26,896 nt of DNA from Armatimonadaceae bacterium (GCA_030446525.1 JAUJNC010000055.1:1-26896), one strand, 5' to 3'. Positions 15,295 to 23,357 are shown, counted from the stretch's first letter. A program made the numbers and translations. The notes: generated from the letters alone by a model not told the origin.

Positions 15295-15751
15295 CGCTGG
15301 ACCCTCCTGCGCCCGTGGCGGGTTTCTCGGCCGCGGGTTCCCGCACGGCGAAGTAGGGCCGGGTCCGCTCCATCAAGGCGTTGATCGGGCCGAGGCTGAC
15401 GCCCCACTTTTGCAGCTTGCTGGCGTTCTCCCAGATGCTGGTTATCTCGATGCCGCACAGGGCGAGCAGGCAGCCCTGCACGAGCAGCCACGAGTGGGCA
15501 ACGATGGACGCCGCGGCGAAGATCGCCAGCACCCCGGCATACTGGAAGAGCTTGGCGGCCATCTGCGTGCGCATCTTGCGCGACGCCAGTTCCTGGCTGT
15601 AGGTCGCCACGCCGACGCCGGTCAGCATGTCGAAGAGCAGCAGCAGGACGAGCACCAGCAGGGCGTCGCGCAGCGAGCCGGGCGCCGCTTCCAGGAACGC
15701 GGCGAGGGCGGATAGGATAGCCGTCCCCGCTTGGGGGAGCGATAGGCTCAT
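15287..15751 (-). CDS. Phage holin (phage_holin_4_1-like)
   Basis: ATG 15751 (GAGGT eight bases upstream) gives 154 residues. Three to four hydrophobic segments are visible: ALLVLVLLLLFDMLTGVGVA, then LFQYAGVLAIFAAASIVA, then WLLVQGCLLALCGIEITSIW. The D-x-x-T-G in the first segment (residues 41-45) and the E-x-x-S-I-x-E-N pattern (EITSIWENASKL) are the marks of the phage_holin_4 / toxin-secretion holin family. The tail is polar. It forms membrane pores at the end of infection that release the endolysin, whose gene overlaps the 3' end. The two genes form a standard lysis cassette. Confidence 0.85.
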   Translation of the reverse strand: MSLSLPQAGTAILSALAAFLEAAPGSLRDALLVLVLLLLFDMLTGVGVATYSQELASRKMRTQMAAKLFQYAGVLAIFAAASIVAHSWLLVQGCLLALCGIEITSIWENASKLQKWGVSLGPINALMERTRPYFAVREPAAEKPATGAGGSSDV

Positions 15752-15779
15752 GTCGTGTGACCTCGGTTTTGCTTTACCG

Positions 15780-15913
15780 TCACGCTCGCGTGACAGGGGC
15801 CGCCCCACGCATGGGGGAGGGGTCCCCGTGAGGGGCGCGAGGCGGCCCGTATGGTTGTGCCATACGCACCGCCCCGCGGCCCTACCGGTTGCCCTCCGGG
15901 GGGCAGAAACCGG
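15780..15913. other. Cluster of strong hairpins in the non-coding gap between holin and transposase
   Basis: The 234 bases between 15752 and 15985 hold no gene but several perfect stems: TCACGC/GCGTGA (15780-15793); CCCCA/TGGGG just after it; GGCGG/CCGCC enclosing CGTATGG-TTGTG-CCATACG (15841-15873); and CCGGTT/AACCGG enclosing GCCC/GGGC (15885-15913). A structured RNA leader of the lysis genes, an element end, or a packaging or replication site are all possible. Confidence 0.45.
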
Positions 15914-15985
15914 CTTAACCTACAGTCACTCCAACGTCAGAACTCACCTTACGCGGTTTGGTTTTGGTACAATGGGCTTGGCCCG

Positions 15986-16620
15986 ATGACTGCACGCAAC
16001 ACCCGCCTGCTTGACCTGTACACGCATCACCTGCTCGTCTCCTTCGGACAAGCCAGCGCAACGGGGCTTGCCCGCCTGCTGCCCGACATCAGCACCATCA
16101 AGTCACGCGCTTCCTGTCGCAACGGGAGCTAACGGACAAAGACCTTCTGGAAGATCGTCAAGGCCCATGTGCGCCGCGTCCAATCCGCAGAAGCCGTGCT
16201 CATCATCGATGATACGGTCAAGAAAAGCCCTACACCGACCAGAGCGAGCTTATCACCTGGCACTTTGACCACAGCCAGAACCGCACCGTCAAGGGCATCC
16301 ACCTGCTGTCGGCTCTGTACCTTTGCCAGGACACTTCCCTGCCGGTCGCCTTCGAGTTGATCAAGAAGACCGAACTGGTCACCGACAAGAAGAGCGGCAA
16401 GGACAAGTGGCAGAGCAAAAGGACCAAGAACGAGTACGCCCGTGACATGATCGTCTCGGTCGTGCACAAGCAGATACCCTTTGGCTACGTGCTGGCCGAT
16501 GTCTGGTTCTCCTCTGCCGAGAACCTGCTCTTCATCAAGAACAAGGCGAGGAAGGATTTCATCCTGCCGCTCAAGGGCAACCGCCGCGCACTGTACATGA
16601 CAAACAACCTTTCCCGGTAA
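15986..16620 (+). pseudogene. DDE transposase (IS4/IS701-like), frameshifted and truncated
   Basis: Starting at ATG 15986, MTARNTRLLDLYTHHLLVSF reads as the N-terminus of a DDE transposase. The frame then shifts near 16096 (to HQVTRFLSQRELTDKD), 16142 (to FWKIVKAHVRRVQSAEAVLI) and 16225 (to SELITWHFDHSQNRTVKGIH, then ALYLCQDTSLPVAFELIKKT). It continues to GYVLADVWFSSAENLLFIKN and stops at 16620. The first Asp lies in LIIDDTVKK and the second in VLADVWFSS. The C-terminal part with the catalytic Glu is absent, so the gene is dead. Two of the shifts lie in short homopolymers. No terminal inverted repeats were recognised. It is a separate insertion at the right side of the phage-like element. Confidence 0.8.
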
Positions 16621-16876
16621 CTATGCGGGCCTGAGTTGCTCCAAGGCGGTGATAAGTCGCCGGGCCGGAAGTGCCCGCGCAGCGGCAACAGCAGGCGGCG
16701 CAGGGCGTCTAGGAAAGGTCACCAGGGGAGCTCACTTGGATCCGCGGAACGGAGGCGTAGCTGGGGCCACCCCAGAGTGGGGCGCCGATCGCTGATTCGT
16801 TGCGCCAGCTCGCGGGGACGCTTTAGCGCCAACGAACTGCCCTTGATTAAGCCCACGAGGTATTTTCCCGGTCCTC
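16621..16876. other. Gap without recognisable gene
   Basis: Between the transposase remnant and the prepilin promoter I see no convincing reading frame on either strand. The open frames are Arg/Gly-rich and short. It could hold the lost 3' end of the insertion sequence, but no match to the expected transposase C-terminus was found. Confidence 0.5.
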
Positions 16877-16905
16877 TTGACGCATGGATGGGGATGTGCT
16901 ATAAT
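16877..16905 (+). promoter_or_regulatory. Near-consensus sigma-70 promoter of the prepilin-like gene
   Basis: TTGACG (16877-16882) and a perfect TATAAT (16900-16905) are separated by exactly 17 bases. The start codon of the prepilin-like gene lies 56 bases downstream of the -10 box. This is the best promoter match in the window. Confidence 0.85.
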
Positions 16906-16932
16906 AGCTTCAATTTGGTGCTACTATAGCAC
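16896..16932 (+). promoter_or_regulatory. Palindromic operator candidate overlapping -10 and +1
   Basis: GTGCTATA (16896-16903), which includes part of the -10 box, is repeated inverted as TATAGCAC (16925-16932). Each arm is also a dyad on its own: GCTATAATAGC at 16898-16908 and GTGCTA-CTA-TAGCAC at 16918-16932. Binding here would block RNA polymerase. In the transcript the same bases from 16918 could form a small 5' hairpin. Confidence 0.55.
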
Positions 16933-16960
16933 TACACGCCAACGGAGGTTGAGTACGGCC

Positions 16961-17734
16961 ATGCGAACGAAGATCGGGTTCACTCTGATTGAGCTTCTCG
17001 TTGTGATAGCAATCATTGCTATACTTGCTGCAATTCTTTTTCCTGTGTTCGCCAAAGCACGCGAGAAAGCGCGGCAGACGTCCTGCCTCTCGAACCTCAA
17101 GCAGATCGGCCTGGGCGTCATGCAATACGCGCAGGACTACGACGAGATGTATCCCTTTGATCCCGCCGCCGGGGGTGCCGCGGTCGCTGCCCCGTGTGCG
17201 TCTACCGCAGGTAACGCCGTTCGGACCGGCTGCGGCAACAACCTCCCCTGGGCCTGGGCCGGACCGCTTCAACCCTACATCAAGAATGTCCAGATATTTC
17301 GGTGTCCCAGCATGGCCCTGTCAGGCGGCGCCGCGATTGCCGCGGAGAACAAGAACAGCTATTGGGCCAACGGGGCTATCTTCTCGAATCGGGCGGCCAA
17401 TGGAAGCATCTCGCTGGCCGCCGTGGACCAACCGGCCAGCGTCGTGATGATCTTCGATGACCTGCGAAATACCCATACCGACCAATTCGTCTACCGCCCC
17501 TTCTGGCGCACCTCCACCACCTTCACCGATGATGCCGGCGGCGGATGTTCGCTGTGTCCTGGAACGGTCTCCCCCGGTGTCGGCACCCTGCCGCGCCAGG
17601 GTCCTCACAATGAGATCATCAACGTCGCCTGGGCGGACGGTCACGTGAAAGCGCACAAACTGAATGCGCTTCGAGAGGCCGCGCTTCCGGCCTCCAGCGC
17701 ATTCCCACAGGGCAAGGCCCCTTTCCCACAATAG
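16961..17734 (+). CDS. Type IV prepilin-like protein with N-terminal methylation motif (DUF1559-type)
   Basis: ATG 16961 is preceded by GGAGG, though at a long 12-base spacing. The 257-residue product has a class III signal: MRTKIG, with the prepilin peptidase cut after Gly6, then [20 protein letters not shown] with the conserved Glu at mature position 5. This is followed by [20 protein letters not shown] and [14 protein letters not shown], wording typical of Armatimonadota and Planctomycetota. The C-terminus has the H-x9-DG segment ([16 protein letters not shown]). It is probably a pseudopilin-like surface or secretion component. It has its own strong promoter. Codons for the hydrophobic helix are much richer in A/T than the rest of the gene. 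The membrane-protein gene starts 55 bases later. Confidence 0.92.
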   Translation: MRTKIGFTLIELLVVIAIIAILAAILFPVFAKAREKARQTSCLSNLKQIGLGVMQYAQDYDEMYPFDPAAGGAAVAAPCASTAGNAVRTGCGNNLPWAWAGPLQPYIKNVQIFRCPSMALSGGAAIAAENKNSYWANGAIFSNRAANGSISLAAVDQPASVVMIFDDLRNTHTDQFVYRPFWRTSTTFTDDAGGGCSLCPGTVSPGVGTLPRQGPHNEIINVAWADGHVKAHKLNALREAALPASSAFPQGKAPFPQ

Positions 17735-17788
17735 GAACGCTGATAACGCCAACAGTGCCAACAGGATGAATCCCTTAGGGAACACGCC

Positions 17789-19810
17789 GTGGCAACCCTG
17801 CAACAATCCGACGTGCGACCGTGCGCTTCCCAGATGACTGCGCCTTCTGCCGCGTCTGCGCGCGCCACGGACGCCGCACCCCGGCGCGTGGTCGTCTACG
17901 GACTCGGGGCGCTGCTGATCGGCTTCAACGCCTGGTTCATCACCTATACCTATCTGGTGGTGCAGGCGCTGGGCTGGACGCAGACAGCGCTGCTGCGCGG
18001 CCCTATCGTCGTGCTGTTCTTGCTGGTCCCGCTCAATCTCCTGTTTCTGCGCTTGGCGCGCCGCTGGGCGATGACGCAGGCAGAACTGGTTCTTCTATAC
18101 GTCATGCTCTGCGTCGCGACCTGCGCGGGCGGGCAGAGCTTCGTGCAGATGCTGGTGAACCAGATCGCCGCCCCGTTTTACCATGCGACGGCCGCCAACG
18201 CTTGGCAGGAGCAATTGTGGCCGCACATCCCGGCGTGGCTCGCCCCGCGCGATCCGGCCATCATCAACGGCTTCTTCCGGGGAAACGCAACGCTGTATGA
18301 CCCGGTCGTGATCGCGGGCTGGGCCGTGCCGGTGCTTGCCTGGGGCGCGTTTATGTTCGCGATCTTCTGGGTGCTGCTCTGCGCCACGAGCCTTCTGCGC
18401 CGCCAGTGGGTCGAGGAGGAGCGCCTGACGTTCCCGCTCGTTTTGCTGCCCTTGGAGATGACCCGAAACGGCGGCGCGACCCCGTTTTGGAAGAGCCGGT
18501 GGATGTGGCTGGGCTTCACCCTCGCGGCCGGCCTCGAAAGCCTCAACTATGTGAATTTCCTGTACCCTTGGGTGCCGGGGATTCCGATCAAGCCGGTAGG
18601 GGCCAACCAGCTGGACCAGTACCTGACTTTGCGTCCGTGGAGCCAGGCGGGGACATTGCGTATCGCCTTCTATCCCTTCGTGATCGGCATCGGCTATCTG
18701 CTGTCGCTCGACGTCTCCTTCTCCTGCTGGTTTTTGTATCTCTGTGTCAAGGCCGCCAACATCGCCAGCGCCGTGCTCGGGCTGGCGGAGGCGGGCGGCG
18801 CCGGCCCGGCCAACCGCGCCCCCTTCGTGCGCGAACAGGGCGTCGGCGCCTTCCTCGCCATCGCCTTTTTTTCCCTCTGGTTGGCGCGCCGAGCACTCCT
18901 TCGCGCCTGGCAGGAAATGAAACTGCCCACGGGAGCGGACCGAAACGAGCTGATGTCGTCGCGACTGGCTTTCGTCGGCGGCGGGAGTGGCCTGCTGTTT
19001 CTGGTCGTCTTCCTCACTGTTGCCGGTTTCGCCCTGCCCGTCGCCGCCGTTTTCGTCTTCGTCTATCTCTGCTTCGCGCTGGCGCTGGCGCGCATCGTCG
19101 CCGAGGCCGGGGCGGGCTGGGCCTATGCGCCGTCCTGGACGCCGGTCGCCTTCACCACCGATCTGTTCGGCGCCAACACGCTGCCGACCAAGAACCTTGC
19201 GGTGCTGCAAAGTCATCTGGCCTGGACGTCGGACATGCGCGACGTCCCCATGGCGCAGCAGGTGCAGGGCGTCAAGCTCGGCCAGGCGGCGGGCGTCTCG
19301 CCCCGCGCCTTCCTCTGCCCACTTGTCTGGGCGGCGGCGCTGGGGATTCTGTGTGCGTTCTGGGCGCATCTCGATATCTACTACACGTATGGTCACGCGA
19401 CCGCGAAGGTGCGGGTGGCGCTGTCGAATCTGGCGACCGGTCCGGCGCGCACGGCTGCGTCGCTGCTGATCTCGCCGACGCTCCCGGACACTCCGGGTCT
19501 CATTGCCGCAGGCGCAGGGGGCATCATCGCCACGGGCCTTTTCCTGCTGCGCCAGACCGTGCCTTGGTGGCCCTTACACCCGCTGGGTTATGCCCTAGCG
19601 ACCACACAAAGCATGGACTACCTGTGGTTCCCCTTCCTCCTGGCATGGCTGGTGAAGTGGCTGACCCTGCGCTACGGCGGCATCAAGGCCTACCGGGCCG
19701 CGCTGCCGTTCTTCCTCGGCCTCATCCTGGGCGACTACGTAGTCCCGGTGCTCTGGAGCGTGTTCGGCATGGCGACTGGCTACCAGCAGTACATGGCCTT
19801 CCCGCATTGA
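17789..19810 (+). CDS. DUF6785-like polytopic membrane protein
   Basis: The frame starts at GTG 17789 (673 residues); ATG 17834 is an alternative, and neither has a clear ribosome site. About twelve to fourteen hydrophobic segments are present, starting with VVVYGLGALLIGFNAWFITY. Landmarks are LGWTQTALLRGPIVVLFLLV, a WVEEERLTFPLVLLPLEMTR loop, a long EAGAGWAYAPSWTPVAFTTD loop, and C-terminal helices ending PVLWSVFGMATGYQQYMAFP. I recognise this architecture from the large DUF6785/DUF6784 membrane proteins that are frequent in Armatimonadota and Planctomycetota. They are distantly OPT-transporter-like, but their substrate is not known to me. Its place before the dioxygenase, enolase-type and esterase genes suggests substrate uptake. 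It is intact. Confidence 0.8.
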   Translation: MATLQQSDVRPCASQMTAPSAASARATDAAPRRVVVYGLGALLIGFNAWFITYTYLVVQALGWTQTALLRGPIVVLFLLVPLNLLFLRLARRWAMTQAELVLLYVMLCVATCAGGQSFVQMLVNQIAAPFYHATAANAWQEQLWPHIPAWLAPRDPAIINGFFRGNATLYDPVVIAGWAVPVLAWGAFMFAIFWVLLCATSLLRRQWVEEERLTFPLVLLPLEMTRNGGATPFWKSRWMWLGFTLAAGLESLNYVNFLYPWVPGIPIKPVGANQLDQYLTLRPWSQAGTLRIAFYPFVIGIGYLLSLDVSFSCWFLYLCVKAANIASAVLGLAEAGGAGPANRAPFVREQGVGAFLAIAFFSLWLARRALLRAWQEMKLPTGADRNELMSSRLAFVGGGSGLLFLVVFLTVAGFALPVAAVFVFVYLCFALALARIVAEAGAGWAYAPSWTPVAFTTDLFGANTLPTKNLAVLQSHLAWTSDMRDVPMAQQVQGVKLGQAAGVSPRAFLCPLVWAAALGILCAFWAHLDIYYTYGHATAKVRVALSNLATGPARTAASLLISPTLPDTPGLIAAGAGGIIATGLFLLRQTVPWWPLHPLGYALATTQSMDYLWFPFLLAWLVKWLTLRYGGIKAYRAALPFFLGLILGDYVVPVLWSVFGMATGYQQYMAFPH

Positions 19811-19859
19811 CATGCAACATTATCAGAACTGTAATAGCGCCAAAGTCAAGGAGAGTGAA

Positions 19860-20705
19860 ATGACCCTCGACGAGCTGTATCAATTCGATCTCAACGGCTA
19901 TCTGGTTGTTGAGGACGCCATAGACCACGACCTGCTGGGGGAGGTCAACCGCGTCGTGGACCGCTATCAGGAGCGGGAAGGTATTCGCCCGCTCACCCCG
20001 GCCGAGCTGGCTGCGGAAGACGCGAAGGGCGGTCAGGCCAAGCTGATCAATCTGGTTCTGGAAGACGATGCCTTCCTGCGCGTGGCCATGAACCCGAAGG
20101 TGATCGGCCGGATCAAGGACCTGATCGTCTTCCCGCGGCTCAAATCCACCTGGCTCTCGCTCAACGGCTGCAACCGGGGCATCGGCTTCCACGCCAACCA
20201 CACGCCCCACGACCCGGTCAACGCCTACTACTTCCAGGGCCGCGTTTGCGCCAGCCTGGTCACGGTGATGTACGCGCTGAACGACGTTCCCGAGGACGGC
20301 GGCGCGCTACAGGTGATCCCGGGCAGCCACAAGGCCAACTTCCCGCTGCCGGAGGACCCGGAGACGCTGAAGAAGTTGCGTATCAAGCTTCCGGTCAGGG
20401 CCGGGTCCGCGCTGATTTTCAGCCACGATGTCAATCACGGCTCGAACAATGGCCGCAACTACGTCCGCCGCGCGTTCTTCACCTCCTTCTCCCCCGGCTC
20501 GTCGGCCCACACGCTGGGCGACAACGACCTCTACGACGAGCTTTTCCACCGGAGCCCGGAGGGGAGCTGGCAGAAATACCTCCTGCGCCGCCCGCGTGGC
20601 GACCGCGACACCTATCCGCAGCCGAAGCACGCCGTAGAAGAGGAGGCGAGCCTGGACCTGCGGCGCTCCACTGGCCCAGCGGAAAAGGTGCCAATCGTCC
20701 TGTAG
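19860..20705 (+). CDS. Phytanoyl-CoA dioxygenase (PhyH) family protein with non-canonical iron site
   Basis: ATG 19860 follows AAGGAGAGTGAA, a good ribosome site. The 281-residue product opens LDELYQFDLNGYLVVEDAID, the PhyH start. It has the jelly-roll core ASLVTVMYALNDVPEDGGAL and QVIPGSHKANFPLP, then a distal iron ligand His193 in FSHDVNHGSNNGRNYVRRAF with the 2-oxoglutarate-binding Arg (R203 or R204). The first half of the usual H-x-D facial triad reads H111-A-N113 (GIGFHANHTPHDP), so the canonical Asp is missing. A nearby HD (117-118) might substitute. The family hydroxylates or otherwise oxidises small molecules using Fe(II) and 2-oxoglutarate. The stop is two bases before the enolase-type gene. 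It is intact, cytoplasmic, and of unknown substrate. Confidence 0.88.
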   Translation: MTLDELYQFDLNGYLVVEDAIDHDLLGEVNRVVDRYQEREGIRPLTPAELAAEDAKGGQAKLINLVLEDDAFLRVAMNPKVIGRIKDLIVFPRLKSTWLSLNGCNRGIGFHANHTPHDPVNAYYFQGRVCASLVTVMYALNDVPEDGGALQVIPGSHKANFPLPEDPETLKKLRIKLPVRAGSALIFSHDVNHGSNNGRNYVRRAFFTSFSPGSSAHTLGDNDLYDELFHRSPEGSWQKYLLRRPRGDRDTYPQPKHAVEEEASLDLRRSTGPAEKVPIVL

Positions 20706-20707
20706 CC

Positions 20708-21882
20708 ATGACCACGACCATTACCGACATTCAGGCCATCCCGCTGACCGCGGCCTGGTCGGACATCTTCGGCGGGGAGGACAGGGTGCCGCCTTCGCTT
20801 AGGTACCCGGCCGCCCACTTCACGACCTTTCCCCGGCGCGGCCAGTACGCAACGCTCGTGCGCGTCGTCACGAGCGAAGGGACCCAGGGAGTAGGCGAGG
20901 CCTGGGGCCTGCCATTGCCGTCCGTGACCGCGTCCCTTATCAACGATTACTTCCGTCCGTTCCTCATCGGGCGCAACGCGGAGGACATCGAAGGGATCTG
21001 GGCAAGCATCCACGGCATGGCAGGGGCGCTGGGACACACGCGCGGCTTCATGATGGAGGCGCTGAGTGGCGTGGACATCGCCCTGTGGGATTGCTTGGGC
21101 AAAATGCGGGGCAAGCCGCTCGCCGCCCTGCTCGGGGGAAGTCGGACAGAACGTATCGCCGGTTATGCCAGCCCGGTGACGCTCTGCGAAGCGCCCGCGG
21201 ATTCGGCGGCACGGGCGAAGGAGTTCGTGGGCAAAGGTTTCACCGCGATCAAGGTCAAGGCCGGACGCTCGGTGGAAGCCGACCTGGCGCACCTCGCCGC
21301 CATCCGGACGGCGCTCGGCCCGGACATCCGTCTGCTCGTCGACTTCAATTGCAGTTATGACGCGGCGAAGACGATCGCCTTTGCCCGCGAGGCCGCGCCG
21401 CTGGACATCTACTGGCTCGAAGAGCCGCTGCCGCCGGAGCAGATCGAGGAAATGGCGGCGGTGCGCCGGCGCATCGACATCCCCGTCGCCGCGGGGAGAA
21501 CGAATTCTCCCCGCCGGTTTCCGAAACCTGCTCGCATGCGGGGCGGCGGACATCATCACGCCCAACGTGACCCGAGCGGGCGGCATCACCGGCCTGCTCA
21601 GGATCAACGAGATCGCCAAAGGCGCGGGGCGCGCCTGGCTTTGCACGGCGTCGGCGCGGGCGTCATGCTCGCCGCGTCACTTAACCTGATGAGCGTCTTT
21701 GTGAACGCGGACCTTTTCAGGAGTACAACCAGTACCTGCCGAACCCGCTCCGGGAGGAGATCACCTGGCCGCCGTTTCGTTTTGAAGGCGGCGCTCTGCC
21801 GGTACCTGCTCTGCCCGGCATCGGCTGCGAGATCAACGCTGTCGCTATCGCGAAATACGGACCGTCCGGGGGGAAGGCATGA
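20708..21882 (+). pseudogene. Mandelate racemase/muconate lactonizing enzyme (enolase superfamily), frameshifted
   Basis: From ATG 20708 the first 260 codons are intact: a capping domain with YATLVRVVTSEGTQGVGEAW, then the barrel with the KxK catalytic pair K182/K184 (AIKVKAG), metal ligand D212 (LLVDFN) and E238 (YWLEEPLPPEQ). At the third metal ligand the frame breaks: one G is missing in the run 21493-21496, and ENEFSPAGFRNLLACGAADI continues in the next frame. A second shift near 21640 leads to the catalytic His segment LHGVGAGVMLAASLNLM. A third near 21715 leads to EYNQYLPNPLREEITWPPF and the TGA at 21880. The length, about 391 codons, is normal. Its stop overlaps the esterase start (ATGA). 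It would dehydrate or epimerise an acid sugar or similar acid. Confidence 0.88.
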
Positions 21883-22545
21883 GATCCGCTGCGTTCGAGC
21901 CAGTGTCCTTCACACGAACCGTCACGCGCACTTTCCGGATGAATTGCCTGATCCGGTATCCGCCGCACAACCAGGACGAGCGGCTGTGGCCGACCGTGCT
22001 CTTTCTGCACGGGGCAGGGGCCAAGGGCGATGACCTCGGCAAGGTGAAGAACGAAGCCTTGCCGCGCCTGGTGCGCGAGGGGATGGACTTCCCGTTCCTG
22101 CTTGTCTGTCCCCAGTGTCCGGAGAAACTTCCCGGGTGGCCTATCAACGACCTGGCGGTCCTGGTCAGCGCGCTCCATGACCAACACCGGCTGGACCCGG
22201 AGCGCCTGTACCTGACCGGCATCAGCATGGGGGGCGCGGCGTCTGGGAGTACGCCTACCGGCACGCGGACACCCTGGCCGCCATCGTGCCTCTGTGCGGC
22301 CCCAGCATTCCCACCCTGGCCCCGCGGCTGAAGGATTTGCCCGTCTGGGCCTTTCACGGCCAAGAGGACGATGTCGTGCCTGTTCAAAGGTCCGAGGAGA
22401 TGGTGGCGGCCCTGGAGCGGGCGGGCAACCCCGGCGTTCGATTCACCCGCTTTGCCGGTGTCGGGCACAACTGCGGCCGAGCCGCTTATGACAGTCCGGA
22501 GCTATGGCACTGGCTGGCGCGGCAACGGCGGATCAGACCCGGCAC
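21879..22545 (+). pseudogene. Alpha/beta-hydrolase esterase, frameshifted
   Basis: ATG 21879 begins the frame. LWPTVLFLHGAGAKGDDLGK holds the oxyanion-hole HGAG, and DPERLYLTGISMGG holds the GxSxG nucleophile. One base is missing near 22240. The next frame continues VWEYAYRHADTLAAIVPLCG, then LPVWAFHGQEDDVVPVQRSE with the catalytic Asp, then FAGVGHNCGRAAYDSPELWH with the His. The C-terminal end is not clear, because the frame runs on past 22545 without a stop at the expected place. This is the prolyl-oligopeptidase-like / PHB-depolymerase-like carboxylesterase layout, probably cytoplasmic, since no signal peptide is evident. It lies in the same transcript as the enolase-type gene and could release an acid from an ester. 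Confidence 0.8.
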
Positions 22546-22590
22546 CTCAACATGGACATTGCACGGCGGAGATGTTTTAATAGCATCATC

Positions 22591-23323
22591 ATGCCTGCAC
22601 AACCGAACCAAAGCCTTATCGACGGACTACATGTCTTGGAAGAGCTTGTCAGCGCCGCAAAACCCGTCGGCAGCCGCGGAGACGGCGCAGCGGCTCGATC
22701 TGGAGCATACCCGCGTCAACCGCCTCTTGGGGACGCGGTGATCGGTGGCCGAACAGACCCCGGATCGTAAGTATCGGCCCGGCCCGGGGATCCATGTCCT
22801 TGCCGCCCAGAGCCTGCAGGGATCTAACCTTTTGGCGGCTGCGCTGCCCTACCTGGAGCGCCTTCGCGAGCCGGACCTGACCGTGGCGCTGGGCGTGCGG
22901 TGGCGTACACAGATCGGCTTCTTGTACCACGCGCGGCCGGGCATGCGCCTGGAGGAAACCATCGGCACGCACCGGCTGGAACCGGTGGGGCATTCCAGCA
23001 TCGGGGTTCTCCTGCTGGCCTGCGACCCCGAGGACGAGGCGGAGGTGGTCGCGGCTATGGAGGCGCTTCGGGACAGCGAACGCAGTATGCCGCGGGAGCC
23101 GCTGGCGGAGTCGCTGGCCGCGGCGCGCAAAAACGGCTATGCGCGGCTCGTCTACCCCAGCGGAGACATCTCCGTGGCCGTCGCGGTGGGCGCTCCGCCT
23201 GTGGCCGGCATCGCACTCTCGGGCAAGTTTCCGGAAGAGCACGTGCCTGATCTCGTTGCGCGGCTACGCCGGACCGCCGGCCAGATCGAGGAAGATATGC
23301 GGCATCCGGTCAAGAGAAGGTAG
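22591..23323 (+). pseudogene. IclR-family transcriptional regulator, broken by a frameshift and an in-frame TGA
   Basis: From ATG 22591, QSLIDGLHVLEELVSAAKPV reads as the start of an IclR winged-helix domain. One extra G near 22676 shifts the frame to ETAQRLDLEHTRVNRLLGTR, the recognition helix region. That frame meets TGA at 22739-22741 and then continues unchanged with VAEQTPDRKYRPGPGIHVLA. The effector domain (22745-23323) is intact: LTVALGVRWRTQIGFLYHAR, then GVLLLACDPEDE, then DISVAVAVGAPPVAGIALSG. The spacing between the two parts of the wing is two or three residues shorter than usual. IclR proteins control catabolic operons for acids such as those processed by enolase-superfamily enzymes, so it probably regulated this cluster. 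A GTG at 22745 could give an effector domain without DNA binding. Confidence 0.85.
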
Positions 23324-23357
23324 CCGTCATCATGATTTCAAGGAGAAAGAAATGCCC

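Larger units (their letters stand above)
9200..15808. mobile_element. Compact phage-derived integrative element (serine recombinase, repressor, replication and lysis genes)
   Basis: The block from the serine recombinase to the holin leader has the order of a temperate phage: integrase and XRE repressor on minus, a divergent early operon on plus (HTH, small proteins, DnaD-like replication protein, small proteins, zinc ribbon), then endolysin and holin on minus. No terminase, portal, capsid, tail or relaxase gene is visible. The left edge cuts an exported-protein gene near 9220. The right edge is not resolved: no repeat of the 9200-9240 sequence and no 3' half of the cut gene is found before the prepilin gene at 16961. 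It could be a decayed prophage, or a satellite that depends on a helper phage. Confidence 0.65.

Noticed and set aside
15780..15915. tRNA gene as an attachment site at the right end of the element
   Set aside because: The stems do not form a cloverleaf, and no T-loop (GTTCRA) or anticodon arm is in place.
18095..19396. Minus-strand open frame of 433 codons under the membrane-protein gene
   Set aside because: It is charged, low-complexity text antisense to a clear polytopic membrane protein.
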